Assembly: GCF_949628265.1 (NCBI RefSeq) | Contig: NC_088786.1 | Coordinates: 38,399,681 to 38,463,680 of the forward strand | Length of the DNA stretch: 64,000 nucleotides | Reading direction: 5' to 3' | Source: Cloeon dipterum | Taxonomy: Eukaryota; Arthropoda; Insecta; Ephemeroptera; Baetidae | Part shown: positions 33,579-48,500 of the stretch, piece after piece | How the letters are laid out: every line of letters starts with the position of its first letter | Position numbering within the stretch: position 1 is the stretch's first letter | The notes under the pieces: model-generated | Told to the model about the DNA's origin: nothing | Database searches by the model: none | What the model saw: the letters and a program-made list of their open reading frames with translations, nothing else | Position numbers and translations under genes: made by a program

Positions 33579-36500
33579 ATGGCTGAATTAACAGTGTGGG
33601 GTCTCGTGGTTTTGATCACGCTGTCCGAGGTGATCATCAACACATGCAACTTCATCCACGGCAACAGTCACGGTGAGTCTCGAGTGGCGCAAAAGTGGCC
33701 ACTTTTCGCTCGCTCGGGCACGGGCACGGGCACGGGCACACTACCACCACCAACTCGCGAATCTCTCTCGTCCGCACTCAGGCAGGCAGGCAGGCAGTCT
33801 GCAACTTTAATTTCTATTTTTAATTCCTGGTCAAATTGTAATTAATATCGACTGCGTGCTAAATGCTAAATGCGGTGCACCCGCGCGCGATCTGGCAGGT
33901 GGCACGTCGTCAACTCGCGAATCTTGCGAATCCGTCTCTCGCCTTATTTTGGTTTTTCAACCTGGCTAGACCTTTTAGTACCTTCAACCTGTCTTCTGTA
34001 ACTGTTTTTCTGGTTGTTTTGAGTGAAAGGAGCTATTCGAAACGGTTAAATTATGGTTTGGGACACTGAAAAATTGGGATGTTTGCGAATTTGCGAATTT
34101 TTCCGTGTTTTGTTTAGTTTTGAACCTGAAACGACCTAATTAAACCTCGAACATGTGTTTTTAATTGTTTTTCTGGTGGTTTTTAGTGAAATTGAGGGCT
34201 TGAAATGGTTAAATTACGGTTTGGGACACTGAAAATTTGAATGAAATGTTGTAGTTTTTGCTAATTTGCGAATTCTTTTAAATTTTTGAACCAGAAACGA
34301 CCTGTTTTAACCTTTGGCCTGTGTTTCTGGTGGTTTTAAGGGAAAGGAGAATTTTGGAACGGTTAAATTACGGTTTGGGACACTGATTAATTTTGATTTT
34401 TGCAAATTTGCGAATTATTTTTAATTCTTGAACCTGAATAGACCCTTCTAAACCTTCAATCTGTGTTTTTAACAATTTTTCCGGTGGTTTTAAGAGAAAA
34501 GAGGCGTTTGAAACGGTTAAATCACAGTTTGGGCCACTGATAAAAATTTAATTGATGCAAATTCGCGAATTATTTTTTACTTTTGAAGCTGACACGATCT
34601 TCCTAAACCTTTAACCTTTGTTTTTAACTGTTTTTCTGGTGGTTTGAAGTAAAAATAGGAGTTCAAAACGGTTAAATTACAGTTTGGGCCACTGGAAAAT
34701 TTTAAACTTTTGGCAAATATTGCGAATTATCCCGTTTTGAAGTGTCTCAACGGCAGATTTGATAACGAAATGCACGCGGGGCAGGTGCTACCTGACAATC
34801 GACGCTTAAATAACGTCAGCTAGTCGAAAGAAAGAAAGTGAGACACGAAAAGTGAAACCGGCACGTATACCATTAATTTGCTTTCAGGTTACATACCCCA
34901 AAGAATCGACGTGAGGAATTTGCAGGTAGACGCCCTTCACAATGGTGTTAGGTACGTATTATCACCCTGAATTTATTTTTATTAATAAAAATCCTCGGAC
35001 AGGATCTCCAAATACGAGGAGGACGTGTTCGCCTCCAGCTCTCTTCTTTCGCTCGCGCCCCGCGTTTTGGACTTCAAGGACAGGTTTGTTTGTTTTTTTA
35101 TTTCAAAGAATTTGTGAATGAAATATTTATTAAACACCAAAAGGTGTACAACAGACATAAAATACAGAGTAATTAAATCACATATCAATGCTCGTTTTTG
35201 CTTTGGCGGCTTGGCACAACGTCAGATTGTTCTTAACACATTCAAAAAAATGGTCAAAGTTAATTTGTTTAATATCACAGAATTTGCACTCGCAGCCCTC
35301 ACTCGCGCAGGAGTGATAGGTCAATTTATTACAGATCAAATAGTGAAAACCGTGACAAGCGTGTCTCGTGAACATATGTCTGTTAATAAACATGGCTCCC
35401 TTCCAATTTTGGTTGACCATGGCGGGTGCGCTTCCAAAGAATTTGTGTCGAATTTTTTAATTTCAGACCGCTGGGGGTGCCGCACCAGGAAAAGGTGACA
35501 GTGTTCAACACTGACAACAACAAAACCATCCAGCTCACCTCGATATCGGGCACGACGCCGCACTTCCACTGCTCCTTCTTCGAGGACAAGGTAAATTCGG
35601 CCGGACGCCGACGGCGGCCATGCTTGCGCGGAAATTATTTCGACAATTTGTTTGTTTGTTTGTTCAGGTGGTGCCGCCGTTGGGCAACACGAGTTTCAGC
35701 GTCGTGTTCCTGGGCCGGGAGGAGGGCGTGGCCGAGTCGCTGCTCTTCATCCACACCTCGGAGGGCACAATCAAGTTTCAGGTCAAGGGTAACAGCGTCA
35801 GCTCGCCCTACCGCCTGCGACCGCTCGTCGGCCTCCAGATGCCCATCAACGCCAGCTTCTCACCCCTCATCCACGTGCACAACCCCCATCCCAACCCCAT
35901 CCAAGTAAGAGCCACGAAATTCTGTTTTTCACAAACGTCGATAAAAAATTTACAGAAAAAAATAAATCTTGTTGGTGTGGATTTTTCCAATTAGCTCAAC
36001 ATTTTTAGATAAGGACAACGCTTCATAATAAATAAAAACAGGCTTAATTAGATTCTATTTCTGGAACGTCGATAAAATTTAAAAAAATACACCAACTAAA
36101 TTTTATAAAGAAAGAATTCTTACTGCTGCTCATATCGATTTTGTCAATTAATTCAAGTTTAATTTATTAATTAGATTCCTCGGCGCGACTCCAATGCGCA
36201 GGATTTTTTTATTTTAAAAAAGGTCCTTTACCTCTGCATCGGTTTTTTCCAGATGTTCTTTAAATTTTTGTTTCTGGAAAAATTTTAATAAACCTTTTTT
36301 TAATGTGTTGAGTGATAATTTTGAGCATAATCATTTTTCTATATTTTCTCTACTGATTTTTAATTGAAAATTAAATAGAATTTTGGTGTTGCCTAAATTT
36401 CCTGGATTTCGCCAGTTAATTTAATTGGAAAAAGAAGAAACTCCTTCAAAATTATACTGCTGCTGATTTTTTTCTTCTCTTTTGGGAGATTTTAAACTTT

Positions 36501-39500
36501 TGGTCCGAATTTCTGGCTTTGTATATTCTGATATTTTTCAAATAAAATTTTTCTGGTGGTTTCAAGTAAAAGGAGGGACTTGAAACGGTTGAAATACAGT
36601 TTGGGACACTGATAGATTTTGATTTTTGCAAATTTGCGAATTATTTTTAATTTTTATGAACTTTTGACCTTCGTATTTAACTGTTTTTATGGTGGTTTTA
36701 AGTGTAAGGAGGGATTTTAAATGGCTAAATTACAGTTTGGGGCACTAAGATAATTTTATTTTTGCAAATTTGCGAATTAATTTAATTTTTTGGACCTGAA
36801 ACGACTTTTTTAAACCTTCGACCTGCGTTTTTCACTATTTTTCTGGTGGTTTTAAGTGAAAGGAGGGGTTAAAATCGGTTAAATTACAGTTTGGGGCACT
36901 AAGATAATTTTATTTTTGCAAATTTGCGAATTAATTTTAATTTTTGAACCTGAATAGACCCTTTTAAACCTTCAATCTGTGTTTTTAACAATTTTTCCGG
37001 TGGTTTGAAGTGAAAAGAGGCGTTTGAAACGGTTAAATTACAGTTTGGGGCACTAAGATAAATTTATTTTTGCAAATTTGCGAATTAATTTAATTTTTTG
37101 GACCTGAAACGACCTGTTTAAACCTTCGACCGGCGTTTTTGACTATTTTTCTGGTGGTTTCAAGTGAAAGGAGGGACTTTAAACGGTTGAAATACAGTTT
37201 GGGACACTGATAAATTTTGATTTTTGCAAATTTGCGAATTATTTAATTTTTATGAACTTTTGACCTTTGTATTTAACAGTTTTTATGGTGGTTTGAAGTG
37301 TAAGGAGGGGTTAAAAACGGTTAAATTACAGTTAGGGGCACTGAAAAAAATTTTATTTTTTGCAAATTTGCGAATTGATTTAAATTTTGGGACCTGAAAC
37401 GACCTCTTTAAACCTTCGACCTGCGTTTTTCACTATTTTTCTGGTGGTTTCAAGTGAAAGGAGGGACTTGAAACGGTTGAAATACAGTTTGGGACACTGA
37501 AAAAAATTTGAGTTTTGCAAATTTGCGAATTAATTTAATTTTTTGGACCTGAAACGACCTTTTTAAACCTTCGACCTGCGTTTTTGACTTTTTTCTGGTG
37601 GTTTTAAGTTAAAGGAGGGGTTAAAAACGGTTAAATTACAGTTTGGGACATTACAAAATTTAATTTGCTCTGATTTTCTGGATTTTTGCATGCACATTCT
37701 GATTTTTATCTAAATAAATTTTTAATCGAATTAGATTTATGTGGTGCTTCAAACTTTTTGATATTCCCTGCTAAACTTTTGGTTTTTTGTCTAAATAAAA
37801 AGATTCCATTTCGATTTCATCATTGCTTCATTATTCTTGAGTTGTAAATATTTTTCAGGAAATTTCTCTACCGATTTTCAAATATTTAAAATAATTCTGA
37901 ATTAAATTTCTACTTATATCTCTATTTTTACCAATATTTTCTTAGTAAATTTATTTAAAAAATGATTTTCTAAAATTAATTAAATTAATTTTTTGTGCTT
38001 GCAAAATGAAAAATCTTATAGAATTTTGGTCTCATGGCTCAATTTCCTAGATTTTCGTTAGTTTATTGAATTAAAAAAATAAAACAGTTTAAATTTCTAC
38101 TGCTGCCAATTTATTTTTCTTCTTTTTTTGAGAGATTCTAAATTATTGTTTGAATTGTTTCTGGATTTTTGCCGGTTAATTAAATTAAAATATAATTTAA
38201 TTCGAATTTCTACTGCTGAATCTGATTTATTTATTTTATTTTGAAGAGATTTTTAATTTAATTCTGACGTTTAAATTATTTAAAAAATGGAAAATAACTC
38301 AATTTTCTACTGCTGATTATTTTTTATTAAAAAAAGGATTTCTTTGTTTTAATTTTACCGCTGCTTCATTTTCCGGAATGAAAAATAATTTTTGAAATTT
38401 TCTCCATTATTTTTGTTTGATGCCCAAAACGCCCCCGACTAATCCCCCTTCTAATTTGGCCGCGTTTTTGTTTTAGACCAGATAATTAAACTGTGTGTCA
38501 ATTTGGTGCCGAGTGAGAGAAAAGAAAGAAAGAGAGTGAAACGTGTGTTGACCACAGATAATGGAGATCTACAGCAGCGGCGGCGAAGTGAAGCTGGAGC
38601 TGCCGAGCGGCGAGCTGGAGGCTGTCAAGGAGCTGTGGCAGATCCAGCCGTTCGAGACCAAGGCCGTCATCCGCGCCAGCTTCCGCGCCAACGTGCAGCG
38701 CAACCACACGTGCTACCTGCGCATCAGGGTCAACGGCACGGCAGAGCACCTCGTCGTGCCCTTCGAGGTCGAGGTCGGGCCTTCCGCGGGCCTCTACCCG
38801 CCAGAGCCGGCCGTCGACCTCGGCGTCCTTGGCTCCGAGTACGCACCCAAGCGCTTCTCGGTCAGCCTCCTCAACTCGGGCAAAAAGACCGCCGTCATTC
38901 AGGTATTTTTTTTCCCTAAAAATACGAATTTATCGCTGTTTATTTTTCTAACGCTTTAAATTGTGTTTTACAGTATCTAATTGACTTGTTTTGTTGTTTT
39001 TTCAATGAATTTGTCGTCCTTGAAGATAAAGAGTCCGGTATTTTTTATTTTATTGAGAAAATATGTTTTCTGAAATCTAAAAAATAGATTAAATTTTATT
39101 TTTAGTTAGAATTATTGGAAAAATCAGTGTATTTTTTCGACAAGTTGTAGAGAAAAATTTAAAAAACAATATTTTAATTAAAATATGACGATTTTCCAGA
39201 AAATCTTGGAAAATGAGCCTCTCGAAGATTAAAAAATTGAGATCATCTCGAGTTCTAATAAAGCTAGAACATCAAAATTGGTGCCAAAAGATGCAGAATT
39301 AAATGGCCAACGTCATAAATATTTGCAAAAAAATTAAGAATGTCCTAAATTTAATTAATTATTTATTTTGTTTTTAAAATTTGAATATTTAAAAATCAGC
39401 CGGACCTATTTTTTCAATGAATCGAATAAAATGTTGCCCTAAGTGTGTGCATCATGCCCAGAAATTTCCAGGTTTCGAAACACAAAGGGTCAAAGGGTAT

Positions 39501-42500
39501 TTTTAATTCAGGTCAAAATTGAAAAAAATTCAAAATTTCCCGATCGGTAGATTTTTACGCTTTGGGCCACCTCTGAAGTCTGTTAAGACCATCAGGATAG
39601 GTGAAAAAATCGAACCCTGGCGTCAGGGTAGCCCTGGAGCGATCAAAAATCATAAAATAATTTTTTTTAAACGTAAAAATACGAATCGTTAGGGAATTTT
39701 TATCGCTGTTTATTTTTCTAACGCTTTAAATTGTGTTTTACAGTATCTAATTGACTTGTTTTTATGTTTTTTCGATTAAATTGTCGTTCTCGAAGATAAA
39801 GAAGCCGGTATTTTTTATTTTATTGAGAAAATATGTTTTCTGATTTCTTAAAATAAACTGAAAATTTATTTTTAGTTAGAATTATTGGAAAAATCGGTGT
39901 ATTTTTTAGATAAATTCTAAGGAAAAATTTAAAAAGCAATATTTTTAATAAATATGACGATTTTCCGGAAAATCTGGGAAAATTAACCACTCGAAGATTA
40001 CAAAATTGAGATTATCTCGAGTTCTAATAAAGCTAGAATATCAAAATTGGTGCCAAAAGATGCAGAATTAAATTGCCAACAACTTTTATATTTGCAAAAA
40101 AATTAGGAATTTCCAAAATTTGAGAAATGTTCAATTTTGCAATTAAATTTTGAATTTCTCAAAAACAGCTGGACTAATTTCTGTCAATGTATGGAATAAA
40201 ATGTTGCCCTAAGTGTGTGTAACATGCCCAGAACTCTTCAGTGTAGTGAAACTTTCAGGTTTTGAATTGTAAAGGGTCAAAGGGTATTTTTAAATTTAGT
40301 TCAAAATTTATAAAAATTCAAAATTCAATTTTTACTCTCATTAATCGCTTTGGGACACCTCTGAGATCAGACAAGAGGCAAAAAAAATTTACCCTGGCGT
40401 CAGGGTAGTCCGGGAGTGAACAAAATCACAAAATTTCCATTTTTTGACCACTTTAACGATACATGACGGGTTCTGTAATGGTTTGATTTGCAAAATCTGC
40501 ACACCATTGGAACGGCCAAATCGAGAGCTTTCAGAAAATGTATGATTTGACCCTTCAGGGTGCTCAGGAACGAAATCAGGGTGTAATTTTCTTAACAAAA
40601 ATTGAAAAATCACTTTGGAAATTCTTTCTTAATTTTTATTTTGGGCTTGGAAACCCCGATAACACGGAGTTTTCACGTTTCTTTAAAGAATTATTCTCAG
40701 ATTTTATTTTTTAATTTGAGGCTACGAGAGAAAATAAAGAAATTTAACCTCAAAAATTAATAATAAAAAATATTGCGTCTATTTTTTATATCCATAGAAA
40801 TTGGGGCGAATTTCACAGCGTTCCACTTCTAGAGTTGTAAAATTTTTGATAAAATTTTTATCTGCGTAGTGCGTAAAAACAAACTAAACCGCGATAAAAC
40901 TATCAAACGTTCGATTGTAAAAATATTTTCATGATTTGTAGCATTAATTTAAAATTTCCTCATTCCAATTAATTAATTTTGTGCATTTGTGTTTCAGAAT
41001 GTATACACGGTTCCAGCAAGCGACGCTGTCAAAGTAGAATTCGAGAGCTTAAAAGTCCCACCAGACTCAAAAGTGGCAACCAAAGTTGCGAGCATCACGT
41101 TTTACCGTGAGTAGAATTTTAAAACGCGGAAAAATTTCTCTCTCTTCTGGCAGCGCGCGCTCGGTCCGGAAGCGCGCTCAGCCATCGCTGTTTCGAAATT
41201 TTATTTAAACGTTTATGCAGCTGGAAACTTGATTCCTGATTCCTCGCGGCGGCCGCAAGCGCGATAACTTTACAAACAAGATTATCAACACAGCTGTTTG
41301 TCGACCACCGACACCTGCTGAATTTTTATTTTTTATTTTTTTTTTATCATCGATTGCGTTGCACCACAGAGCGTGAGCTGAAATAATAATAATAATAATA
41401 AAATTAGCAGCACGCGAGGATGGTTGGTGGTTTAAAATCCATATAATTATTATTATTTTATGCTGCGTGGCCGATATTTTATAGTTGTTTTACGCGGCGG
41501 GCGCTGACGTTTCGAATTTTGTGACTCATTTTTATTGCGTCGCCGCGGCGGCGGCGGCGGCAGCGGCGGCCGCTTCCTGAAACCCGGTTTTGCCTAATTA
41601 GAGCAGCGGCCGCGCCGACGAATAATGTGCTGGAATTTTATCTTTTGCCTCGCCGCCGCTTCATCGCGCGTCTATGCGTGCGGCAACTTGATCGTTTTCC
41701 TAACGGCCTTCGCTTCTTGTCAAAGTTTGTTTACTTTTTAACAAAATGTGTTGATTGTTTTCACAGCTGACAACTTTAAAATATTATTTTTGGCGGGAAA
41801 AATCCATCTTTTGTAATTTTCATCCTAAACGACGCTGAAAAAATTTATTTGTTGAAATTAAGGGGTGATTTTTAGGGGAATTTCCATTTCAATCCTCCCC
41901 AAAGATTGTAAAAATCCTGTTTTCGCAAACTGAAACCTGGATTTGATGGATTTAATGCGATCAATTTTACTATTTTTTAATTTCAACCCCTTAATTACCC
42001 TCTAAATCCACCCCTAATTGAATTTTTTGGTTTAAATGTTTCTAATTTAGAGCACATTCTTTAATTACATCCACCAGTTCACCCTCCAAAAAACTATATA
42101 CCATTTTATCAGGGTTCAACCCTAATTCATCCCCCTTAAACCAGTCAATTCATCCCTGTGACAGAATTTCTTGTATTTGATTTAAAAATTTTTAGCCAAA
42201 AACCAGCAATATTTGTCTAAAACATTAAGCAATTAGGTCACAAAATTTTTTAGGGGGTGGTTATGGGGTTGAAGGGTCGAATGGTTCAATAAAATTCGTT
42301 CCGGCTCTTTTCTTTATTGAAAAGTGCCCAATAACGCGATGAACATTAATTTAAATTAGAAATTCTTTCAAAGGGGTGGTTTTTAAGGGATGAAAAATTA
42401 GAATGGCAAATTGTCTATGCATGAAATAATTTTTGGTTGAAGATAAAGAGCTTTGAACAAGAGACAAGGTGCGTTAGGGTCTGTTTAGGGGTTGAAATCG

Positions 42501-45500
42501 AAAGGGGGTTGGAAATATACACTCAAAATTCACCCCTTATATGACCTACATCAAGATATCGAGATAAAATCAGTTTATTCCTATAAAAAATAATTTAACG
42601 TCATTGTTTGTGATTGAAAATGGGGTGAAATTTGCAAGGGGTTGATTTTAAAAAAATAAATTTCGGTTTCTGATGACCAAAGTGTCGTAAATTTAAAAAT
42701 CCAACGCCAAGGATTTTAAACCGTCTGCAAAAAGAAGCGTTTCCTCATAAACAAAACAAAAATAACCTCGCACACAATTTTCCCTTTTTTGACGCCTGTC
42801 CTGTCGTCCGACTCGCGGCCGACGCGCACTATCTGCCTGATATCTTTCCCAACACGCATGTCACCATCGCTATTTCCAAGAAAACGAAATTCTCTCGTAA
42901 CCAAAAACAGGTTTTTTACGCATTTTATTTTTGTTTTTTAATTCCGCAGCTGATATTGCGTACAAAGAAAAGCACTTTTCTGGCTCGATCGTGGTGAAAG
43001 GCAAGAGCAAGATCGTCATCCCGTACCACGTGGTGGTGCTGCCCGGCGGCCTGCACTACAACGCGTCGTTCGCCAGTTTTTGCTGCGACGAGCCCGTCTC
43101 GCCGCGCAACCTCACCTTGCGCAACACCTTCGACTACCCTGTCGTCGTCAGCAACGTCACCCTCGCGCCGGAGGCTGCCAAGTACTTCGAGGTCGGTATT
43201 AAAATTATTTAATGGTCAATTTGTGATAAAGTTAAATTTTTTTATATTGAATTTATTATTTTAAAAATTGAAAAGTCTTTTAAAATTCAAGGCGGCGATA
43301 TATTTTATGCTTGAAATATTTTAATTTTGTTATTTCCTTAATTTTAGCCAATTTTGCCGGGTCTGTTGGTTTTCCCGCGGTTTTTTAGTAATTTAAATTT
43401 AAAATAAAAACTTGTTTCCCTCCTGAAAGGGACCTTAAAGACTCAGCATTTCACGATGAGTCTGATGAACTTTGGTTTTTTACTCTACGACCCATAGGAG
43501 CCGAGTTATAAATTTTCAAAGTTGAAAAAAACGCGATTTGTGACATTTCAAACTTTTCTTTTTGGGGCCCAGGCGGAGCCCTATGGGCCGGACGGAGCTG
43601 GTTCAAGTACCAATCGATGCCCCTTGATGAGGCGCATTCACCCATGTGCGGTTTTCCAAAATCGGACCATGTTTCGAATTTTCACGAATTTTTTCTGCCA
43701 ATTTTGGGAAAAAGTCAAAATTTTGGTTTTATTTTTATATAAATTCGGCCGTTTGTCCAATCGTTTACCACGACCCCTCATTTGACAGGTCTTTTATTGG
43801 GCTTTTACCTGGGAAACCTTAATGACCTTTTTCAGGGTCCCCGCGACCTGAGAACCGCTCCGAGGCCGGTTTTTACTGCTTTTCCGTACTTTCAAGCACA
43901 TATTTGCCGACGATATTTGACTCTTATCATTCACTGACCTTCCTCAGGTCGCGTGACCTGAGGTCCTAGATTGCGGTTTCACTTGCACCTCGGCCACTTA
44001 TTTCTTTTATAAAATAATATTAAAAAAGTTGTGTTTTGTATCTCCCGCGTTTTCGTTCCCTACGTTTTCCACCTCAGAAAAATCAAAATTTGAGTCAGTT
44101 TCACGTTCAAATTGCTTCCTCTAGCTCCACGTGACCTATTTTCCAAATTTCATCAAAATCCGAGACCTAAACCTAATTTAAATCCTGCCATTTTCACGTT
44201 AAACATCTAATTTTGTATTTCTGCAGGTCCAAAATTTTTCCGCACAAGCCGTAAAGTCTGGCGCCAACACGGTCCTCTTCCAGCTGGTGCCGAAGCCGAA
44301 ATCTCAGATTCCGAAGGGTTTCCGTCTCGAGTCGTCGCTGGAGATCGTGACCAATGTGTCGGTTCTCTCGGTGCCGGTGCTCTGCTACGACGGAAAAATC
44401 ATCAAGGTAATTTAAATTAAATTGAATTAATCCTATTGACTCTAAGATTAATGATCAGATGATTGCTGAGAGGGACTGGGGCGAGGAGGAAGAGCCAACG
44501 CTCGACCTCGGCCTCATGGGCACGCGAAGGGAACGAAGCGTCGAGTTCATGCTGTACAACCCGAACCCGGTGCCGATCGCCGTCAAGTCGATCCACGTCG
44601 AGCCGCTGAGAGGTGGAGATTTGGACACCTCGCTCGTCCTCGTCGGCACCGGCAAATCCAGTAACAGAGACGTCATGCAGCAGTGGATCAAGACGCCCAT
44701 GAATTTGTCCACTGAGGTGAGCAAAAATTTTCATGGTCGATGGCGCTGGGAAAATCGAAATAAGGTTGCTCGGGGTACGGAACCCTGAAAATGGTTTCAT
44801 TTAAGACCTCATGACTTGAAATCCGTCAAATCGATGAATTAATAAATAATTTTTTGCCTTTTGTAATATTTTTGAGACGTAAAACGCTGGAATTTATTTT
44901 TTAATTTTTTATGGCACCCACGGTCTTGAAACTCGGTTTGTTTTCTTTGGGTATTATTTAGAGTTAACCGAGAGCTAAAAACAAGAAAAATTCCGAATGA
45001 AAATGTCGGAAAAAATGTTGTTCGTACAGGATTCTGGCTAAAAAGGCTATTTTTCAAACTTCAAACCCTCATAACTCGGGCTATTTTTATAGATATTTTC
45101 AAAAAATTTTGTACCAAATGGTGTGTAATGGTAATTCTATCACATCTGACCATTTGCAACCCTGGACCGTACCCTGAACCTGAGCTATTATTGAAAAATT
45201 TGTTTTTTAAATTTTTGGACCATTTTTGGTGGCGTTCTAAAATTATCTCCTCCTACAATTTTCGAGATAAATGGACCAATATGGTGCCAAAAGACGCAGA
45301 AATAAATTCCGCAAAACCTATACGTGCCATTTTGGTTAATTTTGACCCTGAATTATTTTAATTCTCTTTCGAAGGTATTTTTTTAAGGTATAAAAGGATG
45401 AGTGTTCCTGAAACCGCCTTTGTAATTATTCGATTTTAGAAAAGCGTGCACTTATGCTTCTTAATATTTGAATTAATTATTCCAATCGCATCCTAAAGGT

Positions 45501-48500
45501 CAAAATAGGTGGAAAAATTAATTTTCAGGCCGAAAAAAAATGTTTTTCGACGTGAAAAACCAAACGCACGGTTTTTTGGCGCGCAAAACGTTTGAATTTA
45601 TCGCTACTGCGCATGCGTCATCTCTGTGACGTCAGAGGGAGGACGCATGCGCAGTAGGGAATAAAAGATTCAAACGTTTAACGCGCGATTTGCTTTACTT
45701 CTCTTTCACACGTCTTAAAACGTTTTTGACCTGAAAAATCTATTTCGAGACCCTCCGAAATCAACTGGAACCTTTGAAAATGCGGTTTCAGCTGGTCCTT
45801 AAATAATTAAATAGGGAAAATAATTTTAGATGGATTTTGGAGCAATTTTTACTTCAAAAATTCAGCATGAAAATTATTTGCTTGCGCTGAAAATGCTACC
45901 AGTTTGAATTTCAAATATTACTCAGTTGAAAGCTCATTTCCAGCCAATTCGACGGCCTATATAGCTGTAAACCGTTTCCAACGTGGATGCTGTGTGTGGA
46001 CACTTCCCGTGCACACACACACACGGATTTCCAGGAAACAGAAATGGCACAGCTTCCCAGGCAAAAATATTCTCAAACCGGTGACGAAAGCGAGCAAATG
46101 AAAATAAAAAAAACAAAACATGTAACTTGATAATGACGACGTAACTGCGGTGGCATTGGATGCTCGAGCTTGCGTGACGTAACCTGAATTATTTTCTTTC
46201 CGCAGAGCACGATCCCGCCGAAGGGTTTCGCCGTGTTCAAGTTCAAAGTGCGCACCGGATACGAGGAAGGCTACTTCTCCGGTGAGCTGGTAGTCAAGAC
46301 GAAATTCGAGTCGGTGTTGCTGCCCTTCCGCCTCAAGGTGTCCAAGGGACAGCTCCGCCTCGAACCCGCCGAAATCCTCTTTGACGACGCGTTTCCGGTG
46401 AGTTGTTTCGGAAAATTATAATTGGCCGATATGGAAATTAAAATACCCTTTAATTTTAGGGTCGGACGTCAGTGCAGCAGCTAGAGCTGCACTCGGAGTT
46501 TCAGCAGCACATGAAAGTGGTTTCTCTCGGAGGACGCGACCAGCGCGTGCAATTCGTCAAAATCGCCGACGTCGGCGTGAAACCCTTTTCTTCGTCGATT
46601 ATCGGCGAGCTGATGTTCGACCCGCAACTCGCCTGCTCCGGCGTCTGCTACCTCGGCATCGACTACGAAACGCAAGGTTGGTTTATTTTCTTCTTGGCTG
46701 TTGTCAGGAGGAGGAGGAGGTATAAAAACTGCCAAATTTCATTTATTATTTTTGTGTGGGAATTTTAAGAACAACTGTATAAAAATATCTACATTAAACA
46801 CGAATATTAGAATAAAATGCTCGAAAAGTAAATTTAAGAAAAAAAGTGAACCAAAAACATTAATTTAACGCAGATTTAGGGGTAATAGAGGGTGGCTAAA
46901 GGACTTAAAAGACGCCGAATTTTACGGCGAGTCTGATGAACTTTGTTTTTTTACTCTACGACCCATATAAGCCGAGTTATCAATTATCAGTGAAAAACTT
47001 CCTGTAGCTCTTTATGACCTTATTTCTACAATTTCAGGTGGGACGCAGTGGTTGGAGGGTCTGAGCCTGAAGCCGAGCACGTGGCGCAGCGACGTTGAGA
47101 TCTTGAACACGCTGTACGCGCGTTTTTCGGCGTCGGAGTCGATGCTCTGGCTGAACACAACTCTAAGACTGGACACCACCGAGGTCAGGGGCCACCTGGC
47201 GCCCCTCGCCACAAGACTGATCTGGCCGTCGCTCTTCTCCTGCCAACGACACATCCAGTTTCCACTCACGCAGGTGAAGAATTTTTTGTCACATTTTTGG
47301 TTTTTTGTTTGTGATTAAAAAAATTCTATTCTTCAGGTGGGGAACACTTCAAAGCTGATGCTGCATTTCCACAACCCATCGGACAGTCCGCTGATCATGC
47401 AGTTGGTCATCGGAGACTTATATGCGCCGCCTGATGAGATCTTGCAATTTGTACCTGAAGAGTGAGTTGATGAACCGCTGAGAAAATGATTAAAATTTAA
47501 TTGTCCTTGCGCATTTTGGCGCAAAACTTGAGTTATTGATGCGTTTTGTCGTGTCTGCAAATTAGAATCGCCATCTGACCCACTGGTGAATTTTAAAAAA
47601 AAATAATTAAACAATTTTTTTTAAATGTGTAGATTTTGCGGCCTTTAGTGGTGGCGGCGGCGCGCGGACGAGGGTTGTGTTAGGGTCCAATAGACGCGAA
47701 ATTTTACTGCGAGTCTAGCCAACTTTGGATTTTTACTCTACGACCAATAGGAGCCGAGTTATCAATTTTTAAAGTCGAAAGAACGCGATTTGTGACATAG
47801 CAAACTTTTGTTTTTGGGGCCTAGGTGGGGTCCCATGGGCCCGACGGTGCCAATTCTGGTTCCAATCGATGCCCCTTGGTGAAACGCGTCCGCCCGTGTT
47901 CGGTTTTTCCAAATCGGATCATTTTTCGAATTATTAAGATTTTTTTTCTGCTGATTTTTCGATAAAGTCAAATTTTTGAAACTAAATGGTTTTATTTTTA
48001 TTAAAATTTGGTCGTTTGTCCGATCGTCGATCACGACCCCTCATTGGACAGGTCTTTGATTGGGCTTTTACCTGAGAAACCTTAATGACCTTTTTCAGGG
48101 TACCACGACCTGAGATCCGCTCCGAGGCCGGTTTTTAATGCTTTTTCCGCATTTTCGAGCACATTTTACGATACACAGCGGTGATTTTTCACCCCTACTT
48201 TTCACTGACCTTCCGCAGGTCGCGTACCCTGAGACCTAGCTCTTATAATATTTAAGTTTTTTGGTCAATTTTAATTTTAATAATGATTTTTTCTATTATT
48301 CCTCTTGTTCCAGTTTACAGCCTCCGAGCGCGTCTGGCGAGGACCGAGGCGAGTTCCGCGTGTCCCGCGCTCCCTCCGATTCCGACAACCTCAATTGGTT
48401 GGACGGATCGGAGGACGTGGAGGGTTTCACGGGGGTGCGAGCGCACAGTGGCAGCGTGACGGTGGTTTTGGGCCCGGGCGTTTCGTACCCGGCCGTGGTG

